64,000 bases of DNA. It comes from Cavia porcellus (lineage: Eukaryota > Chordata > Mammalia > Rodentia > Caviidae). Location: assembly GCF_034190915.1 (NCBI RefSeq), contig NW_026947502.1, positions 32,704,785-32,768,784 of the forward strand. The letters run 5' to 3'. The notes below the pieces were generated by a model. It saw only the letters and a list, made by a program, of their open reading frames with translations. It made no database searches and had not been told where the DNA came from. The position numbers were made by a program, and so were the translations under genes. How positions within the stretch are numbered: the first letter of the stretch is position 1; each line of letters opens with the position of its first letter. Below, piece after piece: positions 53,300 to 64,000 of the stretch.

Positions 53300-56200
53300 A
53301 TTCAGTACTTATACATGTGAGTTGATTTATTTCACTTATGAGTATGGTCTCAAGCTGCATCCATTTATTTATAAATATCTCAATGTGACCATTCTTTATA
53401 GCTGAGTAGTACTCCATTGTATAAAAATACTACAACTTTTATCCATTCCTCATTTGATGGACACTTAGGTTGTTTCCAAGACCTGGTTATTACAAATTGT
53501 GCTGCTATAAACACGGGTGCACATATATCACTGCGGTATGATGCTTTCAGTTCTTTTGGGAATATGCCTAGAAGTGGAATAGCTAGGTCAAATGGGGCTT
53601 CAAATCCCAGCTTTCTGAGAAATCTCCAGACTGATCTCCACAATGGCTGCACAGTCTACACTTCCACCAACAGTGCAGGAGAGTTCCTTTTTTCCCCACA
53701 GCCTCTCCAGAATTTATTGGTGGTTTTCTTGATCTTGGCCATTCTTTCAGGTGTGAGATGAAATCTCAGTGTGGCTTTAATTTGCATTTCTCTAATGACT
53801 AGTGATGATGAACATTTTTTCATGTATTTATTTGCCGTTTTTATTTCTTCATCTGATGAAATCTCAGTGTGGCTTTAATTTGCATTTCTCTAATGACTAG
53901 TGATGATGAACATTTTTTCATGTATTTATTTGCCGTTTGTATTTCTTCATCTGAGAATTGTGTATTCATTTCAGATGCCCATTTTTGGATTGGGTCTTTG
54001 AATTTTGGAGGTCTGATTTTTTTAAATTCTTTATATGTTTTAGACAGAAGTCCTTTGTCTGAGGGGCAGTTCACTAAGATATTTTCCCAGTTTATGGGTT
54101 TTCTTTTCACTATGCTGGAGATTTCTTTTGACATGCAGAAACGTTTTAATAAGAGGTGATCCCAGTTATTGATTCTGGGAAGTATTTCCCATGCAGTTTG
54201 AGTCCTGTTCATGAATTCTCTACCTACTCCTATGTCTTCAAGGTTTTTATCCAATTTGTCTTCCAATAAATTTAGTGTTTCAGTTTTAATATTCAGATCT
54301 TTGATCCATTTAGATTTTATTTTAGTACATGGTGACAGACATGGGTCTAGTTTTAGTTTTTGGCATATGGAGAGCCAGTTTTTCCAATACCATTTATTAA
54401 AGAGACTGTCGTTCTTCCAGTGAACATGTTTGGCCCCTTTATCAAAGAGAAGGTGGTTGAGTGTGTTTGTAGTTGTGGTTGTGTCTTCTAATCTATTCCA
54501 CTAATCTTTGGGTCTGTTTTGGTTCCAGTACCATGTTGATTTTAATACAGCTGCTTTGTAGTATAACTTCAAGTCAGGGATTGGGATGCCTCCTGCTTTG
54601 CCTTTACTGCTTAGAACTGTCCTTGCTATTCTAGGTCTCTTCTTGCTCCAGATGAATTTTAGGAGTGATTTCTCGAGATCTATGAGATATGTTGATGGTA
54701 TTTTTATTGGGATTGTATTGAATCTGTATAACAGTTTTGAGAGAATGGCCATTTTCACAATATTTGTTCTTCCTATCCATGAGCAAGGAATGTCTTTCCA
54801 TTTTCTGAGATCATCTTCAATTTCATTTTAGAGTGTATTATAATTTTCCCTGTATAGGTCTTTCACTTCTTTTGTGAGAGTAATTCCTTAATATTTCATT
54901 TTTTCGGTTGCTAGTGTGAAGGGTGTGGCTTCTCTTATTTCTCTCTCTGTGATTTTGTTGTTAGTGTAGAGGAATGCTATTGATTTTTGAGTATTGACTT
55001 TGTATCCAGCCACAGTGATGAATTTATTTACTATATCTAAGAGTCTTTCAGTGGAGTTTTGGGAGTCTTCTATGTAGAGTATCATGTCATCTGCAAATAA
55101 TGATAATTTAACTTCTTCTTTTCCTATCTTTGCCCCTTTTATTTCTCTCTCTTGTCTAATTGCTCTGGCTAGTATTTCCCGTACATATTAAATATGAGTG
55201 GTGATAAGGGACATCCTTGTCTTGTGCCTGATTTTAAAGTAAAGGCCTTGAATTTTTGGCCCGTTCAGTATGATTCTGGCTGTTGATTTGTCAAAATGGC
55301 CTTTATTATCTTGAAGTAAAGACCATATATTCCAATTTTCTGCAAGGTTCTTATCATAAATGAATGTTGGACCTTATCAAAAGCTTTTTATGCATCTATA
55401 GAGATGATCATGTGATTCTTACTTTTAGTTTTATTGATGTGGTAGATTACATTTATTGATTTATGTATGTTGAACCATACATAATGGTTCATGCCTGGGA
55501 TGAATCCCATTTGGTCATGGTGTATAATCTTCTTGATGATTTGCTGCATCCTATTTGCCAATATTTTATTGAGGATTTTTGCATCTGTGTTCATTAGGGA
55601 GATTGGTCTGTAGTTCTCTTTTTCAGTTCAGTCCTTCTCAGATTTGGTACTAGAATAATATTTGCTTCCAGGAACAATTTAGGAAGGATTGCTTTCTTTT
55701 CAATTTCATTGAAGAGTTTGAGGAGTGTTGTCATTAGGTCTTCTTTATATATTTTTTGTAGAATTCTGCAGTGAATCTGTCTGGGCCTGGCTCTTCTTTG
55801 TAGGTAAGGACATAATTACGTTTTCAATTTCATTAATAGAAATTGAGTTATCCAGCAGTTTTACATCCTCTTGATCTAGCTTTGGTACTTCATATGTTTC
55901 TAGGAATCTATTTCTTTCTGTGTTATCAAACCTTCGAAAGTAGAGATTTTTGAAATAGGTGTTAATGATCTTCTGTATTTCTATAGGGTCTGTAGTGATC
56001 TCACCTTTTTCATTCCTTATTGCATGAATTTGAGCTTTTTCTTCCCTTTTAAAAAATAAGGTTGGCTAGGGGCTTACCTATTTTATTTATTCTTTCAAAG
56101 AACCAACTCTTTGATTCGTTGATATTTTGGATTGTTTTCTTAGTCTCTATTGCATTGATTTCTGCTCTGATTTTTATAATTTCCTCTCTTCTTTTGGCTT

Positions 56201-57190
56201 TGGGCTTGACTTGCTCTTCTTTTTCTATATAGTTGAGGTGCAACATCAGGTTATTTATTTGTATTCATTCTGTTTTCCTGATGTGGGAACTCAGTGCAAT
56301 AAATTTTCCTCTGAGGACAGCTTTCATTGCATCCCACAGATTCCAGTAAGTTGTATTTGTGTTTTCATTTGTTTGTAGGTATTGTTTAATTTCTTCTTTA
56401 ATTTGCTCTGTGACCCACTGGTTACTCAAGAGTGTGTTATTCAGTTTCCATGTGTTTGTGGGATTTTTGCCGTATCTTTTATCATTAATTTCTAATTTCA
56501 TAGAGCTATGATCCCATAACATGCAAGGGATAATTTCAACTGTTTTGCATTTATTTAAATATGTTCTGTGGGTTATTATATGGTCTATTTTAGAGAATGA
56601 CCCATGTACTGCTGAGAAGAATGTGTATTCTGTTGTTGTTGTTGGATGGAATACCTGTATATGTCTATCAAGTCCATTTGTTCACAGATGTGATTCAGTT
56701 CTTTTATTTCTTTGCTGATTTTTTGTCTTGTTGATCTGTCCATTTGTGTCAATGGTGTGTTAAGATCTCCTGTTAAAATTGTATTACTGATAATTTGGTT
56801 TTTTAATTTCTGTTAATACTTGTTTTATATAACTTGGTACTCTGGAATTTGGTGCATTATATTTAAGATAGTTATCTCTTCCTCTTGAAGTTTTCCCCTA
56901 ACCAGTATGTAGTGACCTTCTTTATCTCTTCTGATCATTATTGGCTTGAAGTTCACATTGCCTGCAAACAGAACAGCTACCCCTGCTTTTTGGGGGTTTC
57001 CTGTTGCATGAAATATTATTTTCCATCCTTTGACTTTCAGTCTGTGAGTATTCTTTTGGGTTAGATGGGTTTCTTGTAGACAGCATATGGTTGGATTTTG
57101 TTTCTTGATCCATTCTGCTAGTCTGTTTCTTTTAATTGGTGCATGAGACCATTTACATTAATGGTTATAACTGTTATATGTTGGCTTATT
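53300..57190 (-). pseudogene. L1 ORF2 (endonuclease/reverse transcriptase), broken
   Basis: ORF2p nicks target DNA and reverse-transcribes L1 RNA. Recognisable pieces in order: the endonuclease start with NVNGL at 57145-57159, endonuclease text at 56,922-57,113, the endonuclease-to-RT linker at 56,049-56,522 (for example [12 protein letters not shown]), RT palm text at 55,388-55,594 (QMGFIPGM), the catalytic FADD motif at 55086-55097, thumb/connection segments at 54,501-55,085 ([12 protein letters not shown]), and the C-terminal region at 53,380-54,266 (RRPP-like KKIRPPKFKDPI, then SWKQPKCPSNEEW). These lie in different frames separated by stops, so the gene is a pseudogene. A 98-bp tandem duplication at 53,757-53,954 is one of the frame-breaking lesions. 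Confidence 0.92.
53757..53954. repeat. 98-bp tandem duplication inside L1 ORF2
   Basis: The segment starting GATGAAATCTCAGTGTGGCT occurs at 53757 and again at 53855 (period 98 bp). The copies differ at one base (GCCGTTTTTATT against GCCGTTTGTATT). Since 98 is not a multiple of three, it shifts the ORF2 frame. Near-identity dates it after L1 insertion. Confidence 0.95.
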
Positions 57191-57238
57191 GTTGACATGT
57201 TATCTTTCTGCTGTTGTATCTTTATCTTTCTGTTCCGT

Positions 57239-58278
57239 TTAATTGCTAAGTGGTTTTTTCCTAAGTGTATCTAAAGTGCCTTTCAGTATTCTTTGCAGGG
57301 TTGCCTTGGAGATCATGAAATTCTTCAGCTGTTCTTTGCCGTAGAAGTATCTTACTTCTCCATCCATTTTGAAGGACACTTTTGCAGGCTACATCAGTCT
57401 AGGTTGGAAATCATTCTTCTTTCGGATCTGAAATACTTCACTCCATTCTCTTCTTGACTTTATTGTTTGTGCTGAGAAGTCTGCTGTGATTATGATAGGT
57501 TTTCTTTTATAGGTGATCTGTCTTTTCTGACAGCTTTTAATATTCTATTCTTTTGTTGGATTTCTGGGATGGTGATTATTATATGTCTGGGTGTAGTTTT
57601 ATTTTGCTTATGGCTATTTGGAGTTGTATATACCTCACTGATCCTGATATCAGTTTCCAGTCTCATGTGTGGGAAATTTTCAGCTATTATTTCTCTAAAT
57701 GTCCTCTTGACATCCTTTATGTTGTCCCCTTCTTTTTCATTTATCCCTGTCAACCTTATGTTGTTTTTCTTTGCGTCATCTTGCAGGTGTTGAATTGTTA
57801 TTTCCTGATTTCTTGTTATTTTTAAAAGCTCTTTCCTTTCCTGTTCACTAGCTGCAATCTTGTCTTCGAGGTCTGAAATTCTATCTTCACATTCATTGAG
57901 GCAGTTTTTACAACTTTCAATGGAATTTTTGATTTCCTGTATATCTCTTTGCATCTGCTTTATATATTCTGTTTGTTTCTTATATTGTTCATCCAGGGAC
58001 TCTATCTTTTTGCTTAGTTCCTCTAATTTTTTAACTGTGTCTTCTTTAGATATGTTCAGCATCTCATTCATTTCTTTTATCATTTCTTCTTTTACCTGAG
58101 AGATTATTTCTAGTTTGAATTCCTTTAAAGCTTCCCGGAGTTGCTTCTTTATTTTGGTTTCTATTATTGCAGGTATTTTAGGCATATGGCATGTATTTTC
58201 TTCTATGTACATGGCTCCTTGATTTTCTTTGGATGGGCTGGATATTTGAGATTGCATTTTAGTCTTTTGTTTTGTCAT
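57239..58278 (-). pseudogene. L1 ORF1 (RNA-binding chaperone), broken
   Basis: ORF1p is a trimeric RNA-binding nucleic-acid chaperone needed for L1 mobility. The frame opens at 58278 (MTKQKTKMQSQISS) and runs 262 codons to a stop at 57490. It shows a long Lys/Glu-rich coiled coil (residues about 40-160) and the start of the RRM-like domain (TPRHIIITIPEI near residue 230). A one-base indel at about 57,520-57,527 throws the rest out of frame. The C-terminal domain continues in another frame down to 57239 but carries an in-frame TAG at 57389-57391. Usual family length is about 340-370 residues, consistent with the sum of the parts. Confidence 0.92.
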
Positions 58279-58832
58279 TTTCCTATATTTTCGTGTTTCA
58301 AGTGTTGTCCCAAAGCTTCCCCTGGATGTGTTCGCAAGTGTCTCCTATGTCCTGGGCTCCTGGGACTCCTATGGTAGTGTAGCTCCTTCCTTGGGCATCC
58401 AGGCCCAGGATTATAAGAAGGTTGCTAGGCTCCTCTCAGGTAGACCTAAAGCCTCCTCAAGCTGCACAGCTCCCCCCTCTGGCAGCAAAGCTCCCCTGAG
58501 GGAAAGAAGGCCACCTGGTGTGGTCCAGGAAATCCCAATCTAGTGTGGCTGCAAGCCCAGTGGGCCCCTAACCCCCTAGAGCAAGGATCTCATACTCTGC
58601 TGGGGATTGGATGTTGCGTAACCATCCAGCTCCTTGGATGGCAAGCTCCCCAGGCTGATAGAAGGGCCCCCTGTGGCCTAGGTAGGCCTCAAACCTCCTC
58701 AGCCAGGCTGCTCCCTCCTCCAGGCAGTGGCAGTAGTGCTGGTGCTCTCCAGGTTGAAAGAAGGTCGCAGGCAAGGCCAGAGCAGGTTTCTGCATTTGGC
58801 TCATTTCTCTCCTTCAGGCGGGGCAGCTGTCC

Positions 58833-58863
<31 letters not shown>

Positions 58864-59045
58864 CTGTGCTCTCTGGGTGAGAGAGGGCAGTCAGCAAGGC
58901 TTGGAGCAGGGTCCTGCGGCTAGGCTCAGCTCCCTCTTCCTGGAGGACAGCTGCAGTGTGCCCTCCAGGTGAGAGAAGGCGATCAGCAAGGCCGGAACGG
59001 GGTCCCGCAGCTTGGCCCAACTCACTCCTGCACAGATTACTCATA
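58279..59045 (-). promoter_or_regulatory. L1 5' UTR with imperfect repeated units
   Basis: GC-rich sequence upstream of ORF1. Units with a shared theme (a CTCCAGG/GAGAGAAGG phrase, then AGCAAGGC, then GGCT..CTCC) start near 58,404, 58,490, 58,648, 58,745, 58,869 and 58,960, so spacing is irregular at about 86-158 bp. A TG microsatellite (58,833-58,858) lies inside one unit. It resembles the monomer-type promoters of rodent L1s; promoter activity is inferred. Confidence 0.6.
58833..58858. repeat. (TG)n microsatellite in L1 5' UTR
   Basis: About 26 bp of TG repeats within the L1 leader. Confidence 0.9.
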
Positions 59046-59102
59046 TATATATATGTATATATATAAAAGCAATTTTTTTTTGTGGAAGGATTTTACTGGC
59101 TG

Positions 59103-59290
59103 TTTGAAGTAAGGAATAGCTCTAATGTACAAAATATGTCAACCAAATTGTTACATTCTATAATGTTCAACAAAGCCCTCTGCAAACATCAGTTGTGAAA
59201 AAAGGCATCCTCCAAGGCAAGGTTATAGGCACTTCTGGGAGCCATAAATCCATGCAGGCTCCAGAAAAATGTGCCTTCCAAGGGTTGGAA
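59103..59290 (+). repeat. Unclassified dispersed repeat, copy B
   Basis: Diverged match to 46289-46460: ATGTACAAAATATGTCAACC, GCAAACATCAGTTGTGAAAA and CACTTCTGGGAGCCATAAAT appear in the same order and spacing. It lies between the L1 and the SMAD5 CpG island. Family unknown to me. Confidence 0.6.
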
Positions 59291-60689
59291 AGTTCTGAAT
59301 TAACAACAAATAATCTGTGAGTGTGACAAAAAGTTAAAGTACACAGACTTTACTTTCACAGAGTTTATGATGTTGTAAAGGAGTTTAAGATGTAGACCTG
59401 AGATTGCTAACTGATGGCCAGCAGGCTAAATTGGGACCCTGAGTTTGTTTTGTTTGGCTTGTACAGTGTAGGCCTCCTGAATGTCTATGAGAGGAAGAGA
59501 GAGAGAGGAGGAGCAGGAAGAGGGAAAGGAGGGGCAGGGAAGGGAGAAGACAGAGAAAGAGAAATGTTGCTAAACAGATATTGCTTTTTTTTTTTTTTTT
59601 GCCCCAAAACACAGATTTCCAGCTTTCTTACAAAGAAATTAGAAGACCTACCAACACTGGGCCCTTATTGCCATATCTGCTCCTTGTGACAATCAGAGTA
59701 GAACAGGTGCTGCCTCCTTTGGTGGGATCCACACTGGTTTCCATGCTGGCCCCTTTCACTCCTTCATTAGATCTCTGTCACCTTTGAGATGGTCACTTCA
59801 GTACAGAGACTTCTGCAAAATTTCTTGGTCTCTTCCCTAAAGGAAACAAACTGCTAGAGCCTGGCACAAAATAGCAGCTGCCCCGTTTGTGTGTCCCCTG
59901 ATATGACACTGGCTCAAGGAGAGGGGCAACAAAGACATTGAGAAATTATCCATACGGCTGTTTGAAGGTAAGTTTAGTCAGACTCATAGGTTGGACCGGT
60001 GTATGAATGAAAGGCTTAAAATATTCCAATTTTGATTTTTATTTATTTAAATAAGAATATTAACAAACTAGTATGACCTTGTAAAATTAAAGTTCAGTTA
60101 TCTGAAAGATTGCCTCACTTGTACTCTCCAAACTGGGTGCACTAGGCTGTATGAAATGATACTCTGGGAATGTGAACACGTTTGGAAATTTGGAGGAAAA
60201 AGTATGGAGAAGAAATAACTAATTACTATGAAAAGAATCAAGAGAAGGGCTGAAAGATTCTGCCTGAGGGTGGTCTCTATGGGACTCTGCCGCCCTTTCC
60301 CCTAACCTGAACCAGGGATCCCCTTCCCCAGAGGTGAAGGGAGGAGGTAGGCATCCGGAGAGATGCAGTCAGTCTGAAGGCAGGAGGTCTGCGCTGGGAA
60401 TGCGAGGCTGCAAGATTGTCCAGCAGGAGCGCTTTACTGGCAGCATTCAGTAAGACACTATCAATAATGAGTTCAGAAACTGTTTGCGAAGCTACTTTTG
60501 CACAGAAAGAGGACTCTCTTCAATCAGATTTATATTTGGCGAAGTTGTATCTGAAGTTTTTTTTTTTTTTTAACATTTTATGACAGAAAAACTCCAATTG
60601 TTCATATCAAGAACAACTACTTGGTTTTATTGTTATACAGGCTTGTTTGGTTAGGGGCTTAACTACTGTCTAAAGCCGACTCCCGCGTT
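59291..60689. other. Upstream region of SMAD5
   Basis: Apparently unique sequence with a GA-rich patch at 59,490-59,560 and T-runs at about 59,585-59,601 and 60,559-60,573. No exon was recognised. Distal promoter elements may lie here but none can be assigned. Confidence 0.45.
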
Positions 60690-60829
60690 CAGGCCTAGCC
60701 ATCAACCGGAAGCCTCCAGCTGATCGGAAGTTGGGGTTTGCGGGCGCTCAGCCAAGCGCAGAGACTTTCTCCGGCTGCTAGCGTAAGGCCGCCCTTCGCT
60801 CCGCTCCGCAGCGGTCACTTGGCTGTGGC

Positions 60830-60839
60830 GCGCATGCGC
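60830..60839. promoter_or_regulatory. NRF1-type site
   Basis: Palindromic GCGCATGCGC, a perfect NRF1 core, about 60-100 bp upstream of the inferred transcription start. NRF1 sites are common in TATA-less CpG promoters. Binding is not shown. Confidence 0.65.
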
Positions 60840-60889
60840 CGACCCCAACTGGCGTCCTCCTAGGCTCCCTCCCCCTCCCTCCGTCATCC

Positions 60890-61003
60890 GGGTCCTGGGC
60901 GAGCGGGAGCCTTGCGCGTGTCCCGCGGCCGAGCTGCTAATAAAGTTGCAGAGCGGGGAAGCGCCGCGACTGCCCCCGGAGAGCGCGCCCCGCCGGCCCG
61001 CGA
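60890..61003 (+). other. SMAD5: Putative SMAD5 exon 1 (5' UTR)
   Basis: SMAD5 is a receptor-regulated SMAD that carries BMP signals to the nucleus; its first exon is non-coding. The stretch with CTGCTAATAAAGTTGCAGAG and GAAGCGCCGCGACTGCCCCC resembles the human SMAD5 leader as I recall it. It is followed by a good donor, CGA|GTGAGT, at 61004. Another possible donor is GTAAGT at 61047. The start is approximate because TATA-less promoters use several starts. No SMAD5 coding exon lies in the window, so the assignment rests on synteny and this leader. Confidence 0.6.
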
Positions 61004-64000
61004 GTGAGTGAGGGATCCCGGGGGCGGGCAGGTGGTATCGCGGCCTGTAAGTTTGGCCCCGACGGACGCTGGTCGCCCTCCGACCCCAGCGGCCCCCCTC
61101 AGGCCGCCGCGGCGGGGGCGTTCGGCCAGGGGCTGGGCAGAAGCGGCTGGGCCTGCGGGTGGGAGGTAGGCCTAGCCCTGGCCTGCCCGGGTCTCGGCGG
61201 CGGGGAAGGAGCCACTGGCCAGTGGTGAAGGCCTCGCCCATGGCCCCCGGCGTCCCGAGGCGGGACCGGGGCTGGCCCTTGTCCTAGCTCCGCCGTTCCG
61301 CTTGGGACTGTGGAGGGAGGCGTTCGGGACGTCCTCGAGGGGCTCCCACCTCCCGGCTTCTGTCCCGTAGAGCAGTTTGCTCCTACCGCATCTAAGCACC
61401 ACCCTCGATTCACACCCCTGATAGGATCGCCCTGCTCCACCAAGCTGCTTAGTCTGTGGCACCCAACAGCTGTCCAAAGGCCTGATGAATCCGTGCTACA
61501 GTTGCTTTGTGTTTCAAAGATAAGGATCCACCCTTATCGATAGTGGAAATTACACTGGGTAGTGTCGAGTTGCTATTACTCTCACTTGGTACTAAGATCT
61601 GTTTCCACTTGCCATGTCAGTTAGCAGCTTTACAAAGATTTCTTCTGCTTCATATAATCTTGCCTGAGCTGCAGAGGAGTATATCCAAGCGCTGTGTTTT
61701 TAAAATTTATTTATTCCGATCCTGTTAAGCTTCTTCACTTCAGTATCCGTACTCAACTTCATATTCTGGTCTTTTTGTCCTTTACCACCCGGTTTCCTCT
61801 CCTCCCTTTTTCAGCTGCTGTTACTACGCAGAGTTTGGAACCTAAGCTTTGAAAACTCTCATAAGGCGCCTGTCTAAAGTCAGAGCATGCTTAGTAGTCA
61901 AAACAGACTTTGGTTGCAAAAAGAACTGGGGCGAGGATAGTTAGGGCATTTGGAGGTTTTCTCAGCTTTCTAACCAAATGCTGCAATTCTAGTTTTGATA
62001 TGGGTATTGGAGAATAGAGCCTAGATCAGCTAGGAGGTGAGGAATGCCCAAACACCCTAAGCCAGATCTTTATCTTGATTATAAAGACAATGTTTCTTGT
62101 CCAGCTGGAGGTGGGTGGGGTGGTGAATGGAGGGGGCTTTGCTCTCTGCTTTAGTGTTTGGATGGGTGTGGTGTTAAATAAATCGTGTTTACCTTATCTT
62201 TATGTAAAAAAGGTTTTGAAGTCTGATATGGTTTGTCACTTTATGCATGTTGCCTAGCACTATCATAATGCTCTTATCTAGCAACAGAGACTGGATAGGT
62301 GGTGCTTGTGGCTTGCTCTCACTTTAGAGGAGAAAAGAGAGCACAAGTGTTAAAAAAAAATACTTGAATTGCCTTACAGTACCTGAATTATTCCCGGGTG
62401 AATTAATTTTAAATTTAAATTTGAAAGTTGAAAGGCTGAACATTTTAGTCCCCATAGGTTTAGTAACATTTTAGATATCTTTCTGCTGGACCAAGGGTGG
62501 TAGCGTGCGATGAGAGGAAGCAGTATGCTGAATATGACAGTTTCACATTTACTGATCTAAGTATTATTATGAAATTTGCATGTTTCAGATTCTGTAAGTA
62601 AAGATTCATTTGCATTTATCTTAACAAAAATTTTTTTTTTTAACTTTTTGGCAATGTTTTTCTCTTAAGTTGAACCCTCAGATAATAAAAGTACAATGCA
62701 ACTCAAGACAATTTAACAAAATCCAACCTTCGTGAAGATTATACATATGGTTAGATTTAATTTTTGTTTATCATTGTTTGCATGATCACTGTAGCATCTG
62801 CTTTCCTTCCCTAAGTTGCTATGCCCTTAGTTAGTTCTTTCCATGCAACTGCTATTATCGTATAATCCTACCAGTACGTCTTTGTTTCTATCCTTCACAG
62901 AGCAGAGCCGAAATAAGCAGTAAAAGTTAGATGAACTGTTTTGACTTTTCCTCTTGACTTTTAAATACATCCCTATGATGTAGTCTAGTGAAAGGAAGAG
63001 AGCAATAAACTGAAAAAAAAAATATTTTCGTAGGTTCCATACAGATCTAGTAGTGTTATCTGCTTGTCTGGTTCACTGTGGTCGGCGCCAGAAAAATAGG
63101 TGGATTGATACGTGATGCATTTCTTATCCCTCTAGCAAAGTCAGCTATTAATTTCAGTGGGAGGCTGTGGCAGAATGTTGTTGTTAATGAGGTTTGAATC
63201 AGATTGTTGTTTACTGTTGGTTATGTAATGTGTTGCTGTATATTATTAAAAGTTGCTTTCTGTGCAAGGTAGAGAGGCAAGTAAATGAAGAGGGTAACTC
63301 TTCACTTGGTTTTAATTCTTGGCTGAACCTAAAGGCACATTAGACTACAACCATAATTACACCTGGGCAGCCTGTTTCCTGTTTTCATCATGAACCCCAA
63401 ACATTATAATTTGCAGTGATGATCTTATTCGTCCTTTATATGTTAAACAGAGGCAGTGTGTTTTTCTTTTCTACTGAAAACATTTGTAACATGGTCAAAT
63501 CAAAGATTTTAATGTTTTGAAGACTAGGTAGTAAAATACCACTTTTTATTTCTTAGTAACTTATATTGAAATGCCATATAAAATCGTATTTCATATATAT
63601 TCTTTGATTTGCTTTATGTAAATTTTAATATTACCAGTAGCTTGTAGAGTCCTTGAATGAAGAAAGCCTTTTTGTTTATGACTTATCAGTGTTTATTATT
63701 ACCAGATGTATATTATATGTTGGTTTAGGCACTGAGCCCCACATTTGGTGAATTTTTGGCTGACTATGCCTTTTATCCCCTGGTTTATCCATCTTCTGTA
63801 TTCTGTTTCTCGGGGGTCTGTGTTCCTAGTCTTTTCTTTGTGTTTAGTAAGAAGTACAAAAATAAACCAAAATACTGTATTCTTTAGACGTTGCAGGCAC
63901 CTTAAAGGACAAAGACATTGAAAAGATTCCTTTTTGTAGAGGACATTAATAGCTTGAATAATGAGTCATCTCCACTAGTCTGAATATTCTGGAGAAAAGA
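61004..64000 (+). other. SMAD5: SMAD5 intron 1 (5' part)
   Basis: The first 300 bp remain CpG-rich; the rest is AT-rich and largely free of recognisable young SINEs. No conserved coding exon of SMAD5 (MH1 or MH2 domain) was found. A small leader exon could be missed. Confidence 0.6.

Larger units (their letters stand above)
53230..59045 (-). mobile_element. L1 retrotransposon, nearly full-length, inactive
   Basis: A LINE-1 of about 5.8 kb on the minus strand with all parts in order from right to left: GC-rich 5' UTR (about 58,279-59,045), ORF1 (57,239-58,278), ORF2 (about 53,300-57,190) and a short 3' end. Both frames are broken, so it is not autonomously mobile. It is much less decayed than the other L1 pieces in the window, since long ORF1 and ORF2 segments remain open, which suggests a fairly recent insertion. 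No poly-T (inverse A tail) or target-site duplication could be located at the left edge, so the limits are approximate. A TATATA-rich stretch at 59,041-59,065 abuts the right edge. Confidence 0.92.
60690..61300. promoter_or_regulatory. SMAD5: CpG-island promoter of SMAD5
   Basis: About 600 bp of GC-rich, CpG-dense sequence with GC boxes (GGGGGCGGGC near 61,020) and no TATA box at the expected place. The abrupt base-composition change and its position downstream of TGFBI and VTRNA2-1 on the plus strand fit the SMAD5 promoter. Such islands are often bidirectional; in human an antisense RNA (SMAD5-AS1) overlaps this region, but I cannot define it here. Confidence 0.78.

Noticed and set aside
60702..61241. 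179-codon minus-strand open frame in the SMAD5 CpG island
   Set aside because: CpG islands lack stop codons because of base composition. The product is Arg/Pro/Gly-rich with no domain.
62880..62945. Possible extra SMAD5 leader exon after CTATCCTTCACAG
   Set aside because: The acceptor-like sequence is plausible but no clear donor or known homology supports an exon.

Overview
This is mammalian nuclear DNA, almost certainly from a non-murid rodent. Three syntenic anchors fix the locus: the last five coding exons of TGFBI on the + strand (2205-5799, poly(A) signal at 6382), a VTRNA2-1/nc886 gene on the - strand (17476-17578), and a CpG-island promoter with a first non-coding exon at about 60.9-61.0 kb that I assign to SMAD5. 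The human chr5q31 order, TGFBI - VTRNA2-1 - SMAD5, is the same. The rodent assignment comes from the SINEs: B1 (7SL-derived) elements, ID (tRNA-derived) elements, and B1-then-ID composites of the B1-dID type known from squirrel-, dormouse- and beaver-related rodents. I recall mouse and rat as lacking VTRNA2-1. I cannot name the species from sequence alone.

Layout. 1-6405: 3' part of TGFBI (introns 12-16, exons 13-17, 3' UTR), opening with an antisense MaLR LTR. 6.4-16.1 kb: intergenic DNA with old MIR, MLT1/MaLR and B1 repeats, a compound CA/CT microsatellite and a young ID. 16.1-17.9 kb: two CpG-rich blocks with VTRNA2-1 in the right-hand one. 18-53 kb: gene-free spacer made of old L1, L2, MIR and MaLR pieces overlaid by younger rodent B1, ID and B1-dID insertions; several young IDs have near-perfect target-site duplications. 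53.2-59.05 kb: a nearly full-length but inactivated L1 on the - strand, with monomer-like 5' UTR repeats, a broken ORF1, a broken ORF2 and a 98-bp internal tandem duplication. 59.1-60.7 kb: mostly unassigned sequence. 60.7-61.3 kb: CpG island with the putative SMAD5 exon 1. 61.0-64.0 kb: start of SMAD5 intron 1.

Functionally, TGFBI encodes a secreted extracellular-matrix protein induced by TGF-beta, SMAD5 a BMP-pathway transcription factor, and VTRNA2-1 a short Pol III RNA known in humans as a PKR inhibitor whose CpG island is polymorphically imprinted. The window gives no evidence that the three act together beyond being neighbours. I see no new gene system. The observations most worth checking are the nc886 orthologue in its CpG-rich setting, candidate CTCF sites around it, the L1 with monomer-like 5' UTR, and an unclassified diverged repeat present at 46.3 and 59.1 kb. 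Most longer open reading frames here are chance or repeat-derived and have been left out.
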